Source of the DNA: Aliihoeflea aestuarii
GTDB lineage: Bacteria > Pseudomonadota > Alphaproteobacteria > Rhizobiales > Rhizobiaceae
NCBI RefSeq assembly: GCF_024105665.1
Contig: NZ_JAAAMK010000007.1
Location: 1 to 64,000, forward strand
Direction of reading: 5' to 3'
Length of the DNA stretch: 64,000 nt
Shown: one piece after another, positions 35,571-43,363 of the stretch
Layout of the letters: every line of letters begins with the position of its first letter
How positions within the stretch are numbered: the stretch's first letter is position 1
Notes under the pieces: model-generated
Told to the model about the DNA's origin: nothing
Seen by the model: the letters and a program-made list of their open reading frames with translations, nothing else
Database searches by the model: none
Position numbers and translations under genes: made by a program

Positions 35571-35581
35571 TTTCGGCAGGC
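35557..35581. terminator. Hairpin spanning the stop codon between convergent genes
   Basis: GCCTGCCGAA (35557-35566) pairs perfectly with TTCGGCAGGC (35572-35581) around a 5-base loop that contains the TGA stop codon of the fused ATPase gene. It lies between two convergent genes and could serve transcription from either side, though there is no U-run on either strand, so termination may need Rho or be partial. Confidence 0.55.
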
Positions 35582-35592
35582 GAGCCGGTCTC

Positions 35593-36285
35593 CTAATCTC
35601 GCGGCGCGATCGAAAATGCGATCGTGCCGATGCCGTCGATTCCCGCTTCCACGCGGTCGCCCGGCTGGAGCGCGCCGACGCCGGCGGGCGTTCCCGTCAT
35701 GATCAGGTCGCCGGGTGCCAGCGCGACCGAGCGACTGGCAGCCGCGATGATTTCCGCGACGTTCCAGATCATATCGCCAAGGTTGCCTTCCTGGCGCATC
35801 TTGCCGTTGACCGAGAGCCAAATGAGGCCGTTTCCGGTTCTGTCATGCGATGTGGGGACGATTGCGCCGATCGGCGCGGACGCGTCGAACGCCTTGGCCC
35901 ACTCCCACGGACGCGCGGCCTTCTTGGCCACGTCCTGCAAATCCCGCCGCGTCAGGTCGATGCCGACGGCACAGCCGAACATGAGATCGAGCGCATTTTC
36001 CGGCGCAACGTCACGGCCCGCTTTGTCGATGGCGATGACAAGTTCGACCTCGTGGTGCAGATCCTGGGTCAGGGGCGGGTAGGGAATTTCGCCCGCCGCA
36101 TCGACCACGGCGTCGGCCGGCTTCATGAAGAAGAAGGGCGGATCGCGCTCGTCATTGCCCATCTCGCGGGCGTGGGCGGCGTAGTTGCGCCCGACGCAAA
36201 AAACGCGGCGGATGGGGAAGCGCTGGGCGCTGTCGGCGATGGCAAGCGAGGCCTGCGGCGGTGGGGAAAATGCGAAATCGGTCAT
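35593..36285 (-). CDS. Fumarylacetoacetate hydrolase (FAH) family protein
   Basis: A 230-residue FAH-fold hydrolase or decarboxylase. Metal ligands are Glu79 and Glu81 in LHHEVELVIAI and Asp110 in VGIDLTRRDLQ; CVGRNYAAHAREMG, FFFMKPADAVV and LIMTGTPAGVGALQPGD are the usual family words. Members include acylpyruvases, oxaloacetate decarboxylases and homoprotocatechuate-pathway isomerases; the short type here resembles acylpyruvase (FAHD1-like). It is transcribed alone, divergent from preT, with 160 bases between them. Confidence 0.85.
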   Translation of the reverse strand: MTDFAFSPPPQASLAIADSAQRFPIRRVFCVGRNYAAHAREMGNDERDPPFFFMKPADAVVDAAGEIPYPPLTQDLHHEVELVIAIDKAGRDVAPENALDLMFGCAVGIDLTRRDLQDVAKKAARPWEWAKAFDASAPIGAIVPTSHDRTGNGLIWLSVNGKMRQEGNLGDMIWNVAEIIAAASRSVALAPGDLIMTGTPAGVGALQPGDRVEAGIDGIGTIAFSIAPRD

Positions 36286-36381
36286 TCCGCTGCTTAACCC
36301 GTGAAGTCGGCCAAGCCAAGTCGCGATAAGTGGACAATATTACTCATATTAATCAGTCGCTTGTGCGCATCGTGTCAAATT

Positions 36382-36397
36382 TTGACCGATTGATAAA
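36382..36397 (+). promoter_or_regulatory. Possible RutR operator in front of preT
   Basis: TTGACCGATTGATAAA compares with the RutR palindrome TTGACCAnnTGGTCAA at 11 of 14 defined positions, the left half being almost perfect. It lies about 50 bases before the ribosome binding site of preT, where a repressor of pyrimidine catabolism would act. A second and better match is at 43270. Both would be responsive to uracil or thymine through the RutR encoded at 42508. Confidence 0.45.
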
Positions 36398-36446
36398 AAA
36401 AGAATCCGTGCTAGCCTTCCCCTAAGTCATAAGAATGGGGAACCAG

Positions 36447-37796
36447 ATGGCTGACGGCCTTTATAAGGAGGGCATTGCCGCCGAGCGGCTCGCGCCCGAA
36501 CAATATTCGGCGAATTTTTCCGATCTGCACCCGCCGCTCGACCGGCACGAGGCGCTGGTGGAATCGGATCGCTGTTATTTCTGCTACGACGCGCCCTGCA
36601 TGCAGGCATGCCCGACATCGATCGACATTCCTATGTTCATCCGGCAGATTTCGACCGGCAATCCGCTCGGCTCGGCCAAGACCATTTTCGACCAGAACAT
36701 TCTCGGCGGCATGTGCGCGCGCGTCTGTCCGACCGAGACGCTGTGTGAGGAAGTGTGCGTGCGCGAGGTCGCCGAAGGAAAGCCGGTGCAGATCGGCAGG
36801 CTCCAGCGCTATGCGACCGACACGGCGATGGAACGCGGCGCGCAATTTTACGAGCGCGCGCCGGATACCGGCAGGCATGTCGCGGTGGTCGGCGCGGGAC
36901 CCGCTGGTCTCGCCTGTGCACACCGGTTGGCCATGCACGGGCACAAGGTGACGATCTACGAGGCGCGACCGAAGGCGGGTGGCCTTAATGAATACGGCAT
37001 CGCGGCCTACAAAGCACCGGAAGGCTTTGCGCAGGACGAGGTCGACTACGTGCTGTCGATCGGCAATATCGAGGTGCAGAACGACCAGATCTTGGGCCGC
37101 GACTTTTCGCTTTCGGACCTTGCGGACCGGCATGATGCCGTGTTCCTCGGCGCTGGGCTTTCAGGCGTCAACGCGCTTCAGGCCGAGGGCGAGGACATCG
37201 AAGGCGTCCAGAACGCCGTGGATTTCATCGCGATGATCCGGCAGGCGTCCGACATGTCGAAGCTGAGCGTCGGCCGGCGCGTCGTCGTCATCGGAGGAGG
37301 CATGACGGCGGTGGACGCCGCCGTACAATCCAAGTTGCTCGGTGCCGAACAGGTTACGATCTGCTACCGGCGCGGCAAGGATGCGATGAACGCATCCGAG
37401 TTCGAGCAGGACCTTGCTGCTTCCAAGGGCGTTACCATTCGGCACTGGCTGAAGCCCGCGCGTATATTGTCCGGTAACGGCAAGGTCAGCGGCATCGAGA
37501 TGGAATACACCACCATGCGCGACGGGAGGCTCGCCGGGACAGGCGAGACTGTGCGCATTGATGCCGACCAGATATTCAAGGCGATCGGCCAGACATTCGA
37601 TCCGATTCCGCTCAACGGCTCGGGCGCGGCGGTCGTCATGGAAGGTGGGCGTATCAAGGTCGATGCGGATGGCCGCACGTCACTGGCCAACGTCTGGGCC
37701 GGCGGAGACTGCATCTTCGGCGGCGACGATCTGACTGTCTCGGCGGTCGCGCAGGGCCGCGACGCGGCAGAGAGCATTCATCGGGCGCTGGCATGA
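36447..37796 (+). CDS. preT: PreT, NAD-dependent dihydropyrimidine dehydrogenase subunit
   Basis: About 449 residues. The electron-entry subunit of bacterial dihydropyrimidine dehydrogenase, related to the small subunit of glutamate synthase. Two Cys groups that hold [4Fe-4S] clusters are CYFCYDAPCMQAC (43-55) and CARVCPTETLCEEVC (90-104). Then come the FAD-binding VAVVGAGPAGLACAHRLA and the NAD(P)-binding VVVIGGGMTAVDAA, ending with the family's GGDCIFGGDDLTVSAVAQG. ATG 36447 is chosen because GGGGA (36437-36441) is five bases ahead of it; 36435 is inside that site. It begins the pyrimidine island. Confidence 0.92.
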   Translation: MADGLYKEGIAAERLAPEQYSANFSDLHPPLDRHEALVESDRCYFCYDAPCMQACPTSIDIPMFIRQISTGNPLGSAKTIFDQNILGGMCARVCPTETLCEEVCVREVAEGKPVQIGRLQRYATDTAMERGAQFYERAPDTGRHVAVVGAGPAGLACAHRLAMHGHKVTIYEARPKAGGLNEYGIAAYKAPEGFAQDEVDYVLSIGNIEVQNDQILGRDFSLSDLADRHDAVFLGAGLSGVNALQAEGEDIEGVQNAVDFIAMIRQASDMSKLSVGRRVVVIGGGMTAVDAAVQSKLLGAEQVTICYRRGKDAMNASEFEQDLAASKGVTIRHWLKPARILSGNGKVSGIEMEYTTMRDGRLAGTGETVRIDADQIFKAIGQTFDPIPLNGSGAAVVMEGGRIKVDADGRTSLANVWAGGDCIFGGDDLTVSAVAQGRDAAESIHRALA

Positions 37797-38140
37797 GAAT
37801 GGCTGCGGGATTGGCTGTGCTGATGGCCGCAGCAGCACCCGCCTCGGCCGACCGGGTGGTGGGAGAATGGTGCGAGGCGGATGGCGAACGGCTTGTCATC
37901 GACGGGGATGTCGTTGGCTTCAACGAGCACACGGTGTGCGAATGGAGCGAGAACCGGCCGGAAGGCGGCGCCTTCGATGTGATGGTGTCGTGCGCGAATA
38001 TCCATGCCGACGGGCAGGGCGGATGGGTCCGCATGGACGAAAGAGCGGTCCGTCTTCAGGCCGACCGGGACGGTCCCGATGAGATCACGGTGACGGTAGA
38101 GGACGGCCAGCCGGTGCGCTTTGCCCGATGCGACGGGTAA
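37793..38140 (+). CDS. Small secreted protein of unknown function (115 aa) between preT and preA
   Basis: An exported protein: signal peptide MRMAAGLAVLMAAAAPASA, cleavage before Asp20, then about 95 residues with four cysteines (WCEAD, VCEWSEN, VSCANIH, FARCDG), enough for two disulfides. It looks like a small beta-rich periplasmic domain. Its ATG overlaps the stop codon of preT (ATGA), and preA follows 79 bases later, so it is co-expressed with cytosolic dihydropyrimidine dehydrogenase subunits although it acts outside the cytosol. I do not recognise a family. It may be a passenger gene. Confidence 0.75.
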   Translation: MRMAAGLAVLMAAAAPASADRVVGEWCEADGERLVIDGDVVGFNEHTVCEWSENRPEGGAFDVMVSCANIHADGQGGWVRMDERAVRLQADRDGPDEITVTVEDGQPVRFARCDG

Positions 38141-38219
38141 GCCTGCGCTGAAGCCGGCCGGACGGTGACGATTTTTGGGCGGTGCCGCTGGCACCTGCCG
38201 AAGCCAGAGGAAGAAAGCC

Positions 38220-39533
38220 ATGGCAGACATTCGCAGCAATTTCGTCGGCATCAAATCGCCGAACCCGTTCTGGCTGGCATCCGCGCCGCCGACCGACAAG
38301 GCCTACAACGTCGTGCGCGCCTTCAAGGCGGGGTGGGGCGGGGTCGTGTGGAAGACGCTCGGCGAGGAAGGTCCGCCCGTCGTCAACGTCAACGGGCCGC
38401 GCTACGGCGCGATCTGGGGCGCGGACCGGCGGTTGCTCGGCCTGAACAATATCGAACTCATTACCGACCGCGACCTTGAAACGAACCTGCGCGAGATCAA
38501 GCAGGTCAAGCGCGACTGGCCCGACCGGGCGATGGTCGTCTCGATCATGGTGCCGTGCACGGAAGATGCCTGGAAGGCGATCCTCCTGCGTGTGGAAGAA
38601 ACCGGCGCGGACGGCATCGAGCTCAATTTCGGCTGTCCGCACGGCATGAGCGAGCGCGGCATGGGCGCGGCCGTCGGGCAAGTGCCCGAATATATCGAAA
38701 TGGTCGTGCGCTGGTGCAAGCAATATACGCGCATGCCGGTGATCACCAAGCTGACCCCGAACATCACCGATGTGCGCAAGCCCGCGCGCGCGGCGCATGC
38801 CGGCGGCACCGATGCGGTCTCGCTGATCAACACGATCAACTCCATCACATCGGTCGATCTGGACGATTTCGCCCCGCAGCCGACCATCGACGGCAAGGGC
38901 ACACATGGCGGCTATTGCGGCCCGGCGGTCAAGCCGATCGCCCTGAATATGGTGGCCGAGATCGCGCGCGATCCCGAAACCCATGGACTGCCGATCTCGG
39001 CCATCGGCGGCATCACGACGTGGCGCGACGCGGCCGAATTCATGGCGCTCGGCGCCGGCAACGCGCAGGTTTGCACCGCGGTGATGACCTACGGCTTCAA
39101 GATCGTCGAGGAGATGATCGACGGGCTGAAGAACTGGATGGACGAAAAGGGTCACCGCGACCTCGACGCCATCATCGGGCGCGCCGTGCCGAACGTGACG
39201 GACTGGCAGTATCTCAATCTGAACTACGTCACCAAGGCAAGGATCGACCAGGATCTGTGCATCAAATGCGGGCGCTGCCACATTGCCTGCGAGGATACCT
39301 CGCATCAGGCGATCACCTCGATGGTGGACGGCAAACGGCATTTCGAGGTGATCGACGCGGAATGCGTCGGCTGCAATCTGTGCGTCAATGTGTGTCCCGT
39401 CGAAGGCTGCATCGACATGGTGCCGCTGGCGGCAGGCGCGATGGACAGGCGCACCGACCGGACGGTCTCGCCGGACTATGCGAACTGGACCACTCATCCC
39501 AACAACCCTGCCGCAAAGGTGGCGGCCGAATAG
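38220..39533 (+). CDS. preA: PreA, catalytic subunit of NAD-dependent dihydropyrimidine dehydrogenase
   Basis: A 437-residue flavoprotein that reduces uracil and thymine to the 5,6-dihydro forms. The FMN barrel comes first (about 1-320); LNFGCPHGMSERGMG (135-149) holds the catalytic cysteine, Cys139, matching Cys671 in the NLSCPHG segment of mammalian enzyme. Two ferredoxin clusters are at the C-terminus: CIKCGRCHIAC (about 346-356) and CVGCNLCVNVCPVEGC (about 382-397). The ATG at 38220 follows GAGGAAG. It works with PreT, from which it is separated by the small secreted gene. Confidence 0.94.
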   Translation: MADIRSNFVGIKSPNPFWLASAPPTDKAYNVVRAFKAGWGGVVWKTLGEEGPPVVNVNGPRYGAIWGADRRLLGLNNIELITDRDLETNLREIKQVKRDWPDRAMVVSIMVPCTEDAWKAILLRVEETGADGIELNFGCPHGMSERGMGAAVGQVPEYIEMVVRWCKQYTRMPVITKLTPNITDVRKPARAAHAGGTDAVSLINTINSITSVDLDDFAPQPTIDGKGTHGGYCGPAVKPIALNMVAEIARDPETHGLPISAIGGITTWRDAAEFMALGAGNAQVCTAVMTYGFKIVEEMIDGLKNWMDEKGHRDLDAIIGRAVPNVTDWQYLNLNYVTKARIDQDLCIKCGRCHIACEDTSHQAITSMVDGKRHFEVIDAECVGCNLCVNVCPVEGCIDMVPLAAGAMDRRTDRTVSPDYANWTTHPNNPAAKVAAE

Positions 39534-39567
39534 TGTTGCGGCAGCTTTCATTCCGGAGTGAACTGAG

Positions 39568-39591
39568 ACGGGCGCGGGCAACCGCGCCCGT
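39568..39591 (+). promoter_or_regulatory. GNRA-capped hairpin between preA and the DMT transporter gene
   Basis: ACGGGCGCGG (39568-39577) and CCGCGCCCGT (39582-39591) form a perfect 10-base stem closed by the tetraloop GCAA, a very stable RNA motif. It is not followed by U residues. It most likely halts exonucleases or partly terminates transcripts after preA, setting a lower level for the downstream transporter genes. Confidence 0.6.
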
Positions 39592-39611
39592 CGCCGTCGG
39601 GAGGAGCCAAA

Positions 39612-40532
39612 TTGGCGGACATCACGATAAAGCACGCCCACGCCAAGGGCCGCGACAAGCTGATCGGCCATCTGGCGATGCTGTGCTTTGCCGCCTTCGT
39701 CTCCGGCTCCTATTCGATCGGCGCTATGGCCGCGCCCCATATCGGGCCGGGCGCGATCAATGCGGTGCGCTTCGTCTTCGGTATCTGCGTGATGGCGAGC
39801 GCGGTGGCACTGCTCAACAGAGGACGCATCCCCGCTCCGCAGGCGGCATGGCGATACGGCGTGCTCGGCTTTCTGATGGCCGTGTTCTTCATCACCATGT
39901 TCATCGCGCTGCGCCTGACGACGCCGGTCTCGACCGGCGCGGTCTTCACGCTGATGCCGCTGATGGCGGCCGGTTTCGGTTTTCTCTTTCTCGGCGAGCT
40001 GCCGCGCGCGCTGGTGATCGTCAGCCTTGTCGTCGCTGCAAGCGGTGCCGTCTGGGTTATCTTCCGCGGTGACCTGAACGCGCTGATGGCGTTCGATCTG
40101 GGCGCGGGCGAACTCATCTTCCTCGTCGGCGTCGCCTGCCATTCGGCCTATGCGCCGCTGGTGCGCCGGCTCAATCGCGGCGAGGCGCTGCCGGTCTTCA
40201 CGCTATGGACGCTGTTTGGGACCGGCACCTGGATCGCGCTTTACGCGCTGCCGGAAATCTTCGAAACGGACTGGACCGCATTGCCGCCGATCGTGTGGAT
40301 CGCGGTCGCCTATCTCGCTGTGTTTACAACGGCCGGCACGACCTTTCTCGTCCAGTTCGGCGCCATGCGCCTGCCGGCGGCGAAGGTGATGGCCTACACC
40401 TATCTGACGCCGTCCTTCATCATTCTCTATGAAGGATTGCTTGGCCATGGATGGGCGAGCGGCGCGGTCGCGGTCGGCGCGCTGGTTACGATGGCGGCGC
40501 TGTTTGTACTGGCCATGGCACCGGATGGGTAA
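39612..40532 (+). CDS. DMT-superfamily (EamA) transporter
   Basis: A 306-residue protein with ten membrane helices arranged as two EamA repeats, an inner-membrane carrier likely for metabolite export. The start is TTG at 39612, with GGGAGGA seven bases ahead; a good ATG is absent. The first repeat includes GAMAAPHIGPGAINAVRFVFG and the second ends AAKVMAYTYLTPSFIILYEG. Its place within the pyrimidine island suggests export of a pathway by-product such as beta-amino acid or pyrimidine, but the substrate is not shown by the sequence. Confidence 0.82.
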   Translation: MADITIKHAHAKGRDKLIGHLAMLCFAAFVSGSYSIGAMAAPHIGPGAINAVRFVFGICVMASAVALLNRGRIPAPQAAWRYGVLGFLMAVFFITMFIALRLTTPVSTGAVFTLMPLMAAGFGFLFLGELPRALVIVSLVVAASGAVWVIFRGDLNALMAFDLGAGELIFLVGVACHSAYAPLVRRLNRGEALPVFTLWTLFGTGTWIALYALPEIFETDWTALPPIVWIAVAYLAVFTTAGTTFLVQFGAMRLPAAKVMAYTYLTPSFIILYEGLLGHGWASGAVAVGALVTMAALFVLAMAPDG

Positions 40533-40542
40533 GGAGAAAGTT

Positions 40543-40947
40543 TTGACGGACATGCTCGAATTCGGCCGATCGGTCCTAGAGGCGCAGCCGTTCAGCCGGC
40601 TGCTCGGCACGGAACTCGTTGTATTCGAACAAGGCCGGGCAGAACTTGCGCTTGCTCTGCAACCGGAACATCTCCAGCAGCACGGCTTCGCCCATGGCGG
40701 CGTCGTCAGCTACCTTGCCGACAATGCGCTGACATTCGCAGGCGGCTCGGTGCTCGGCGATTCCGTCACGCTCGAATACAAGATCAACTATCTGCGCCCG
40801 GCCATCGGTCAGCGCCTCGTCGCCCGCGCGCGCGTTACCGGAAGCGGCAAGACACAGGCCGTCTGCCACTGCGACGTTTTCGTGTCCGGCGACGGCACGG
40901 AAAAGATGTGTGCAACCGCGCAAGGCACGATACGCAAGGCCGGATGA
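40543..40947 (+). CDS. Hotdog-fold thioesterase (PaaI/YdiI-like)
   Basis: A 134-residue hotdog protein that would hydrolyse a small acyl- or aryl-CoA. The active-site segment QQHGFAHGGVVSYLADNALTFA is present, and VTLEYKINYLRP is typical. The TTG at 40543 is chosen because AAGGAGA (40531-40537) is six bases ahead; the ATG at 40552 has worse spacing. It follows the DMT gene by 10 bases. It may recycle CoA from malonate semialdehyde/3-hydroxypropionate metabolism downstream of beta-alanine, which is inference. Confidence 0.8.
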   Translation: MTDMLEFGRSVLEAQPFSRLLGTELVVFEQGRAELALALQPEHLQQHGFAHGGVVSYLADNALTFAGGSVLGDSVTLEYKINYLRPAIGQRLVARARVTGSGKTQAVCHCDVFVSGDGTEKMCATAQGTIRKAG

Positions 40948-41010
40948 GTATTAGTTTACCTGTTCAAGGTCGGGGGATGCCGTAAAGGTCCGGCCACACG
41001 GAGAAGGGCG

Positions 41011-42477
41011 ATGAATCTCGACGGTCTGGAAAGTTTTCTCGGAGACATTGGCGGCATCGTATGGGGACCGTATCTCCTGATCCCGTTGCTGCTCGGCACT
41101 GGTCTTTATCTGACCGTGCGGCTCGGCGGCATCCAGTTCATCCGGCTCGGCGCGGCCTTGCGGCTCGGTCTCCTGAAACGCAGCGACGATACGACCGATG
41201 GCGACATCACGCAGTTTCAGGCGCTGACCACAGCGATGGCCGCGACGGTCGGCACTGGCAATATCGTCGGCGTCGCGACCGCAATCGCCATCGGCGGGCC
41301 GGGCGCGCTTTTCTGGATGTGGATCACGGCGCTCGTCGGCATGGCGTCGAAATATTCCGAAGCTTTTCTGGGCGTTCGGTTCCGCGTCACCGACGCGGCG
41401 GGCGAAAAATCGGGTGGGCCGCAATATTATCTCGAACGCGGCATCCCGGGCGGCTTCGGCAAGTTTCTCGCTCTTTCATTTGCGATCTTCGCCGTGTGTG
41501 CGTGCTTCGGCATCGGCAACATGACGCAGGGCAATTCGATCGCTTCCAACCTCGAGCGCAGCTTCCTGATCCCGACCTGGGCGACGGGCATCGTTCTGGC
41601 CGGTATGACGATGCTCGTCCTCATCGGCGGCATCAGGTCGATCGGCAGCGTCACGGCCAGGCTCGTGCCGGGCATGATCATCTTCTATGTGCTCGGCGCG
41701 CTCTACATCCTGCTCGCCAATATCGGCGACGTGCCGGGCGCGATCGGGCTGGTGTTCTCGTCCGCTTTCACCGGATCTTCGGCGGCCGGCGGCTTCATCG
41801 GCTCCACGATCATGATCGCGGTGCAATATGGCGTTGCGCGCGGCATTTTCTCCAACGAATCCGGCATGGGTTCGGCGGCGATTGCGGCTGCGTCGGCGCA
41901 AACCGCGCATCCCGTGAGGCAGGGGCTGGTGTCGATGACGCAGACTTTCATCGACACGATCATCGTCGTGACCTGCACCGGGCTCGTCATTATCACGACG
42001 GGCGTGTGGACGGCGACGGATCCGGCGACGGGCGAGCAGATTTCCGCCGCGATCATGACGGGCGAAGCGTTCAGCCACGGCCTGCCCGGCGAATGGGGCC
42101 ATTGGGTCGTGACGATCGGGCTCGCGCTCTTCGCCTATTCGACGATCCTTGGCTGGGCCTATTATGGCGAGCGTAACGTGGAGCGTCTGGTCGGGCGTGG
42201 CGGCGTGATGCCGTTCCGCGTCCTGTTCTCGCTCATCGTCTTCATCGGCTGCACGGTGCAGCTCGGCGTCGTGTGGAACTTCTCGGACGTGATGAACGGG
42301 CTGATGGCCATCCCGAACCTGATCGGCCTTTTGATCCTGTCCGGTCTTATCGTTCGCGAAACGCGGCTTTACCTGAAGCACGATCCGAAGCTCGAAGCCA
42401 ACACGGAGGAGATCGAAGCCTTCATGAAGGGCGATGCCGGCTGGGATGAATGGAAACGCAACGAGCGCTCCGCATAG
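41011..42477 (+). CDS. AGCS-family sodium:alanine (amino acid) symporter
   Basis: A 488-residue inner-membrane symporter with about eleven helices. The family signature is visible in FQALTTAMAATVGTGNIVGVATAIAIGGPGALFWMW (about 70-105), SGGPQYYLERG and FSNESGMGSAAIAAASAQT. AGCS proteins import alanine or glycine with Na+; within this island beta-alanine or related beta-amino acids are a reasonable guess. A terminator follows immediately (42481-42506). Confidence 0.9.
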   Translation: MNLDGLESFLGDIGGIVWGPYLLIPLLLGTGLYLTVRLGGIQFIRLGAALRLGLLKRSDDTTDGDITQFQALTTAMAATVGTGNIVGVATAIAIGGPGALFWMWITALVGMASKYSEAFLGVRFRVTDAAGEKSGGPQYYLERGIPGGFGKFLALSFAIFAVCACFGIGNMTQGNSIASNLERSFLIPTWATGIVLAGMTMLVLIGGIRSIGSVTARLVPGMIIFYVLGALYILLANIGDVPGAIGLVFSSAFTGSSAAGGFIGSTIMIAVQYGVARGIFSNESGMGSAAIAAASAQTAHPVRQGLVSMTQTFIDTIIVVTCTGLVIITTGVWTATDPATGEQISAAIMTGEAFSHGLPGEWGHWVVTIGLALFAYSTILGWAYYGERNVERLVGRGGVMPFRVLFSLIVFIGCTVQLGVVWNFSDVMNGLMAIPNLIGLLILSGLIVRETRLYLKHDPKLEANTEEIEAFMKGDAGWDEWKRNERSA

Positions 42478-42480
42478 TCT

Positions 42481-42506
42481 AACGGCCCCGCTTCGGTGGG
42501 GCCGTT
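42481..42506. terminator. Bidirectional terminator between the AGCS symporter and rutR
   Basis: AACGGCCCC and GGGGCCGTT form a perfect 9-base stem around GCTTCGGT, followed on the plus strand by CTCATTT. It lies between the stop codons of two convergent genes (42477 and 42508), so it can serve both, although the U-run is weak in either direction. Confidence 0.75.
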
Positions 42507-42507
42507 C

Positions 42508-43152
42508 TCATTTCGGCGGGTTTGGCCGCAGCCCGTCGAGGAAAAGCTGTTCCAGATACCGCGCGGCGTCTTCGAAGCGGCCGTCGCCGCCGCGATCCGG
42601 GCCGAGCACCGTGCGGACCTGCACGTCGAAATCGGCATAGTGTTGCGTCGTCGCCCAGATCGAGAAGATCAGGTGCCAGGGATCGGTCCGGGCGATCTTG
42701 CCGGCTTTCATCCAGCCGCGTATGAGCGCCGCCTTTTCGTCGACCAGCGGCTTCAGTTCGGCTTCGAGCAAGTCGGCGATGCGTGGCGCGCCCTGTAATA
42801 TCTCATTGGCGAAGAGGCGGCTTTCGCGTGGATAGTCGCGCGCCATTTCGAGCTTGCGGCGGATATAGGAACGCAACTCCGTGATCGGGTCGCCAATGTC
42901 GTCGAGTTCGCGCAAGGGTGCCAGCCACGTCTCCAGCAGCCTCTCGATCAGCGTCGTGAACATCTCCTCCTTGGAACGGAAGTAGTAGAGAAGGTTCGGC
43001 TTCGACATGCCGGCGGCATCCGCAATCTGGTCGATCGTTGCACCGCGAAAGCCGTGCTGCGAAAAGACATCGAGCGCAGCGTCAAGGATGCGCTGGCGCT
43101 TCTCGGTCTGGATGCGCGTGCGCGGACGGCGGGGCGGGGCGTCAGCGTCCAT
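42508..43152 (-). CDS. rutR: RutR-type TetR regulator of pyrimidine use
   Basis: A 214-residue TetR-family repressor. N-terminal HTH: ILDAALDVFSQHGFRGATIDQIADAAGMSKPNLLYYFRSKEEMF (about 21-64). The ligand domain has WHLIFSIWATTQHYADFDVQV, the stretch that in RutR binds uracil or thymine. It is divergent from the beta-amino-acid aminotransferase gene and sits in the middle of the pyrimidine island, which fits a regulator of preT-preA and hydA. The ATG at 43152 is the family start; an upstream extension runs into the operator region. Confidence 0.9.
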   Translation of the reverse strand: MDADAPPRRPRTRIQTEKRQRILDAALDVFSQHGFRGATIDQIADAAGMSKPNLLYYFRSKEEMFTTLIERLLETWLAPLRELDDIGDPITELRSYIRRKLEMARDYPRESRLFANEILQGAPRIADLLEAELKPLVDEKAALIRGWMKAGKIARTDPWHLIFSIWATTQHYADFDVQVRTVLGPDRGGDGRFEDAARYLEQLFLDGLRPNPPK

Positions 43153-43166
43153 GGCACGCCTTGCTT

Positions 43167-43189
43167 TGGACCAATCGACTGGACCAGTC
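43167..43189. promoter_or_regulatory. Direct and inverted repeats next to the rutR start
   Basis: TGGACCA occurs at 43167-43173 and again at 43180-43186, and the second copy lies within the perfect inverted repeat GACTGG-A-CCAGTC (43177-43189). Located 15-37 bases before the rutR start codon, it may serve autoregulation, but it does not match the RutR palindrome well. Confidence 0.3.
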
Positions 43190-43269
43190 GCTGCCGTCGT
43201 GTGGCGCGCGAGACTGCAAGGCACTTTCCCCTATTCTGTTCTTGACCGCCATGGTGGCGGTGCTAACGT

Positions 43270-43285
43270 TTGTCCAATCGGTCAA
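43270..43285 (+). promoter_or_regulatory. Probable RutR operator in front of the beta-alanine aminotransferase gene
   Basis: TTGTCCAATCGGTCAA matches the RutR palindrome TTGACCAnnTGGTCAA at 12 of 14 defined positions, with correct 2-base spacer. It is 79 bases before the aminotransferase start and in the divergent region with rutR, so it would control the operon from 43364 onward and perhaps rutR itself. The consensus is from memory of the E. coli RutR site. Confidence 0.6.
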
Positions 43286-43363
43286 AAAATGCGTAGCATG
43301 ACTGCGCCCGACAAACCAAGCGTTGGCCGAAACGGGAACACGATAACAAGGGGAAGCTTGGTC

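Noticed and set aside
38085-40142. Leftward open frame of 685 codons opposite preA and the DMT gene
   Set aside because: Antisense to two recognised genes, rich in Arg, Asp and His, no conserved motif; a GC-codon shadow.
43177-43189. A second RutR operator at the rutR start
   Set aside because: GACTGG-A-CCAGTC has the wrong half-site sequence and spacing for RutR; kept only as a low-confidence repeat.
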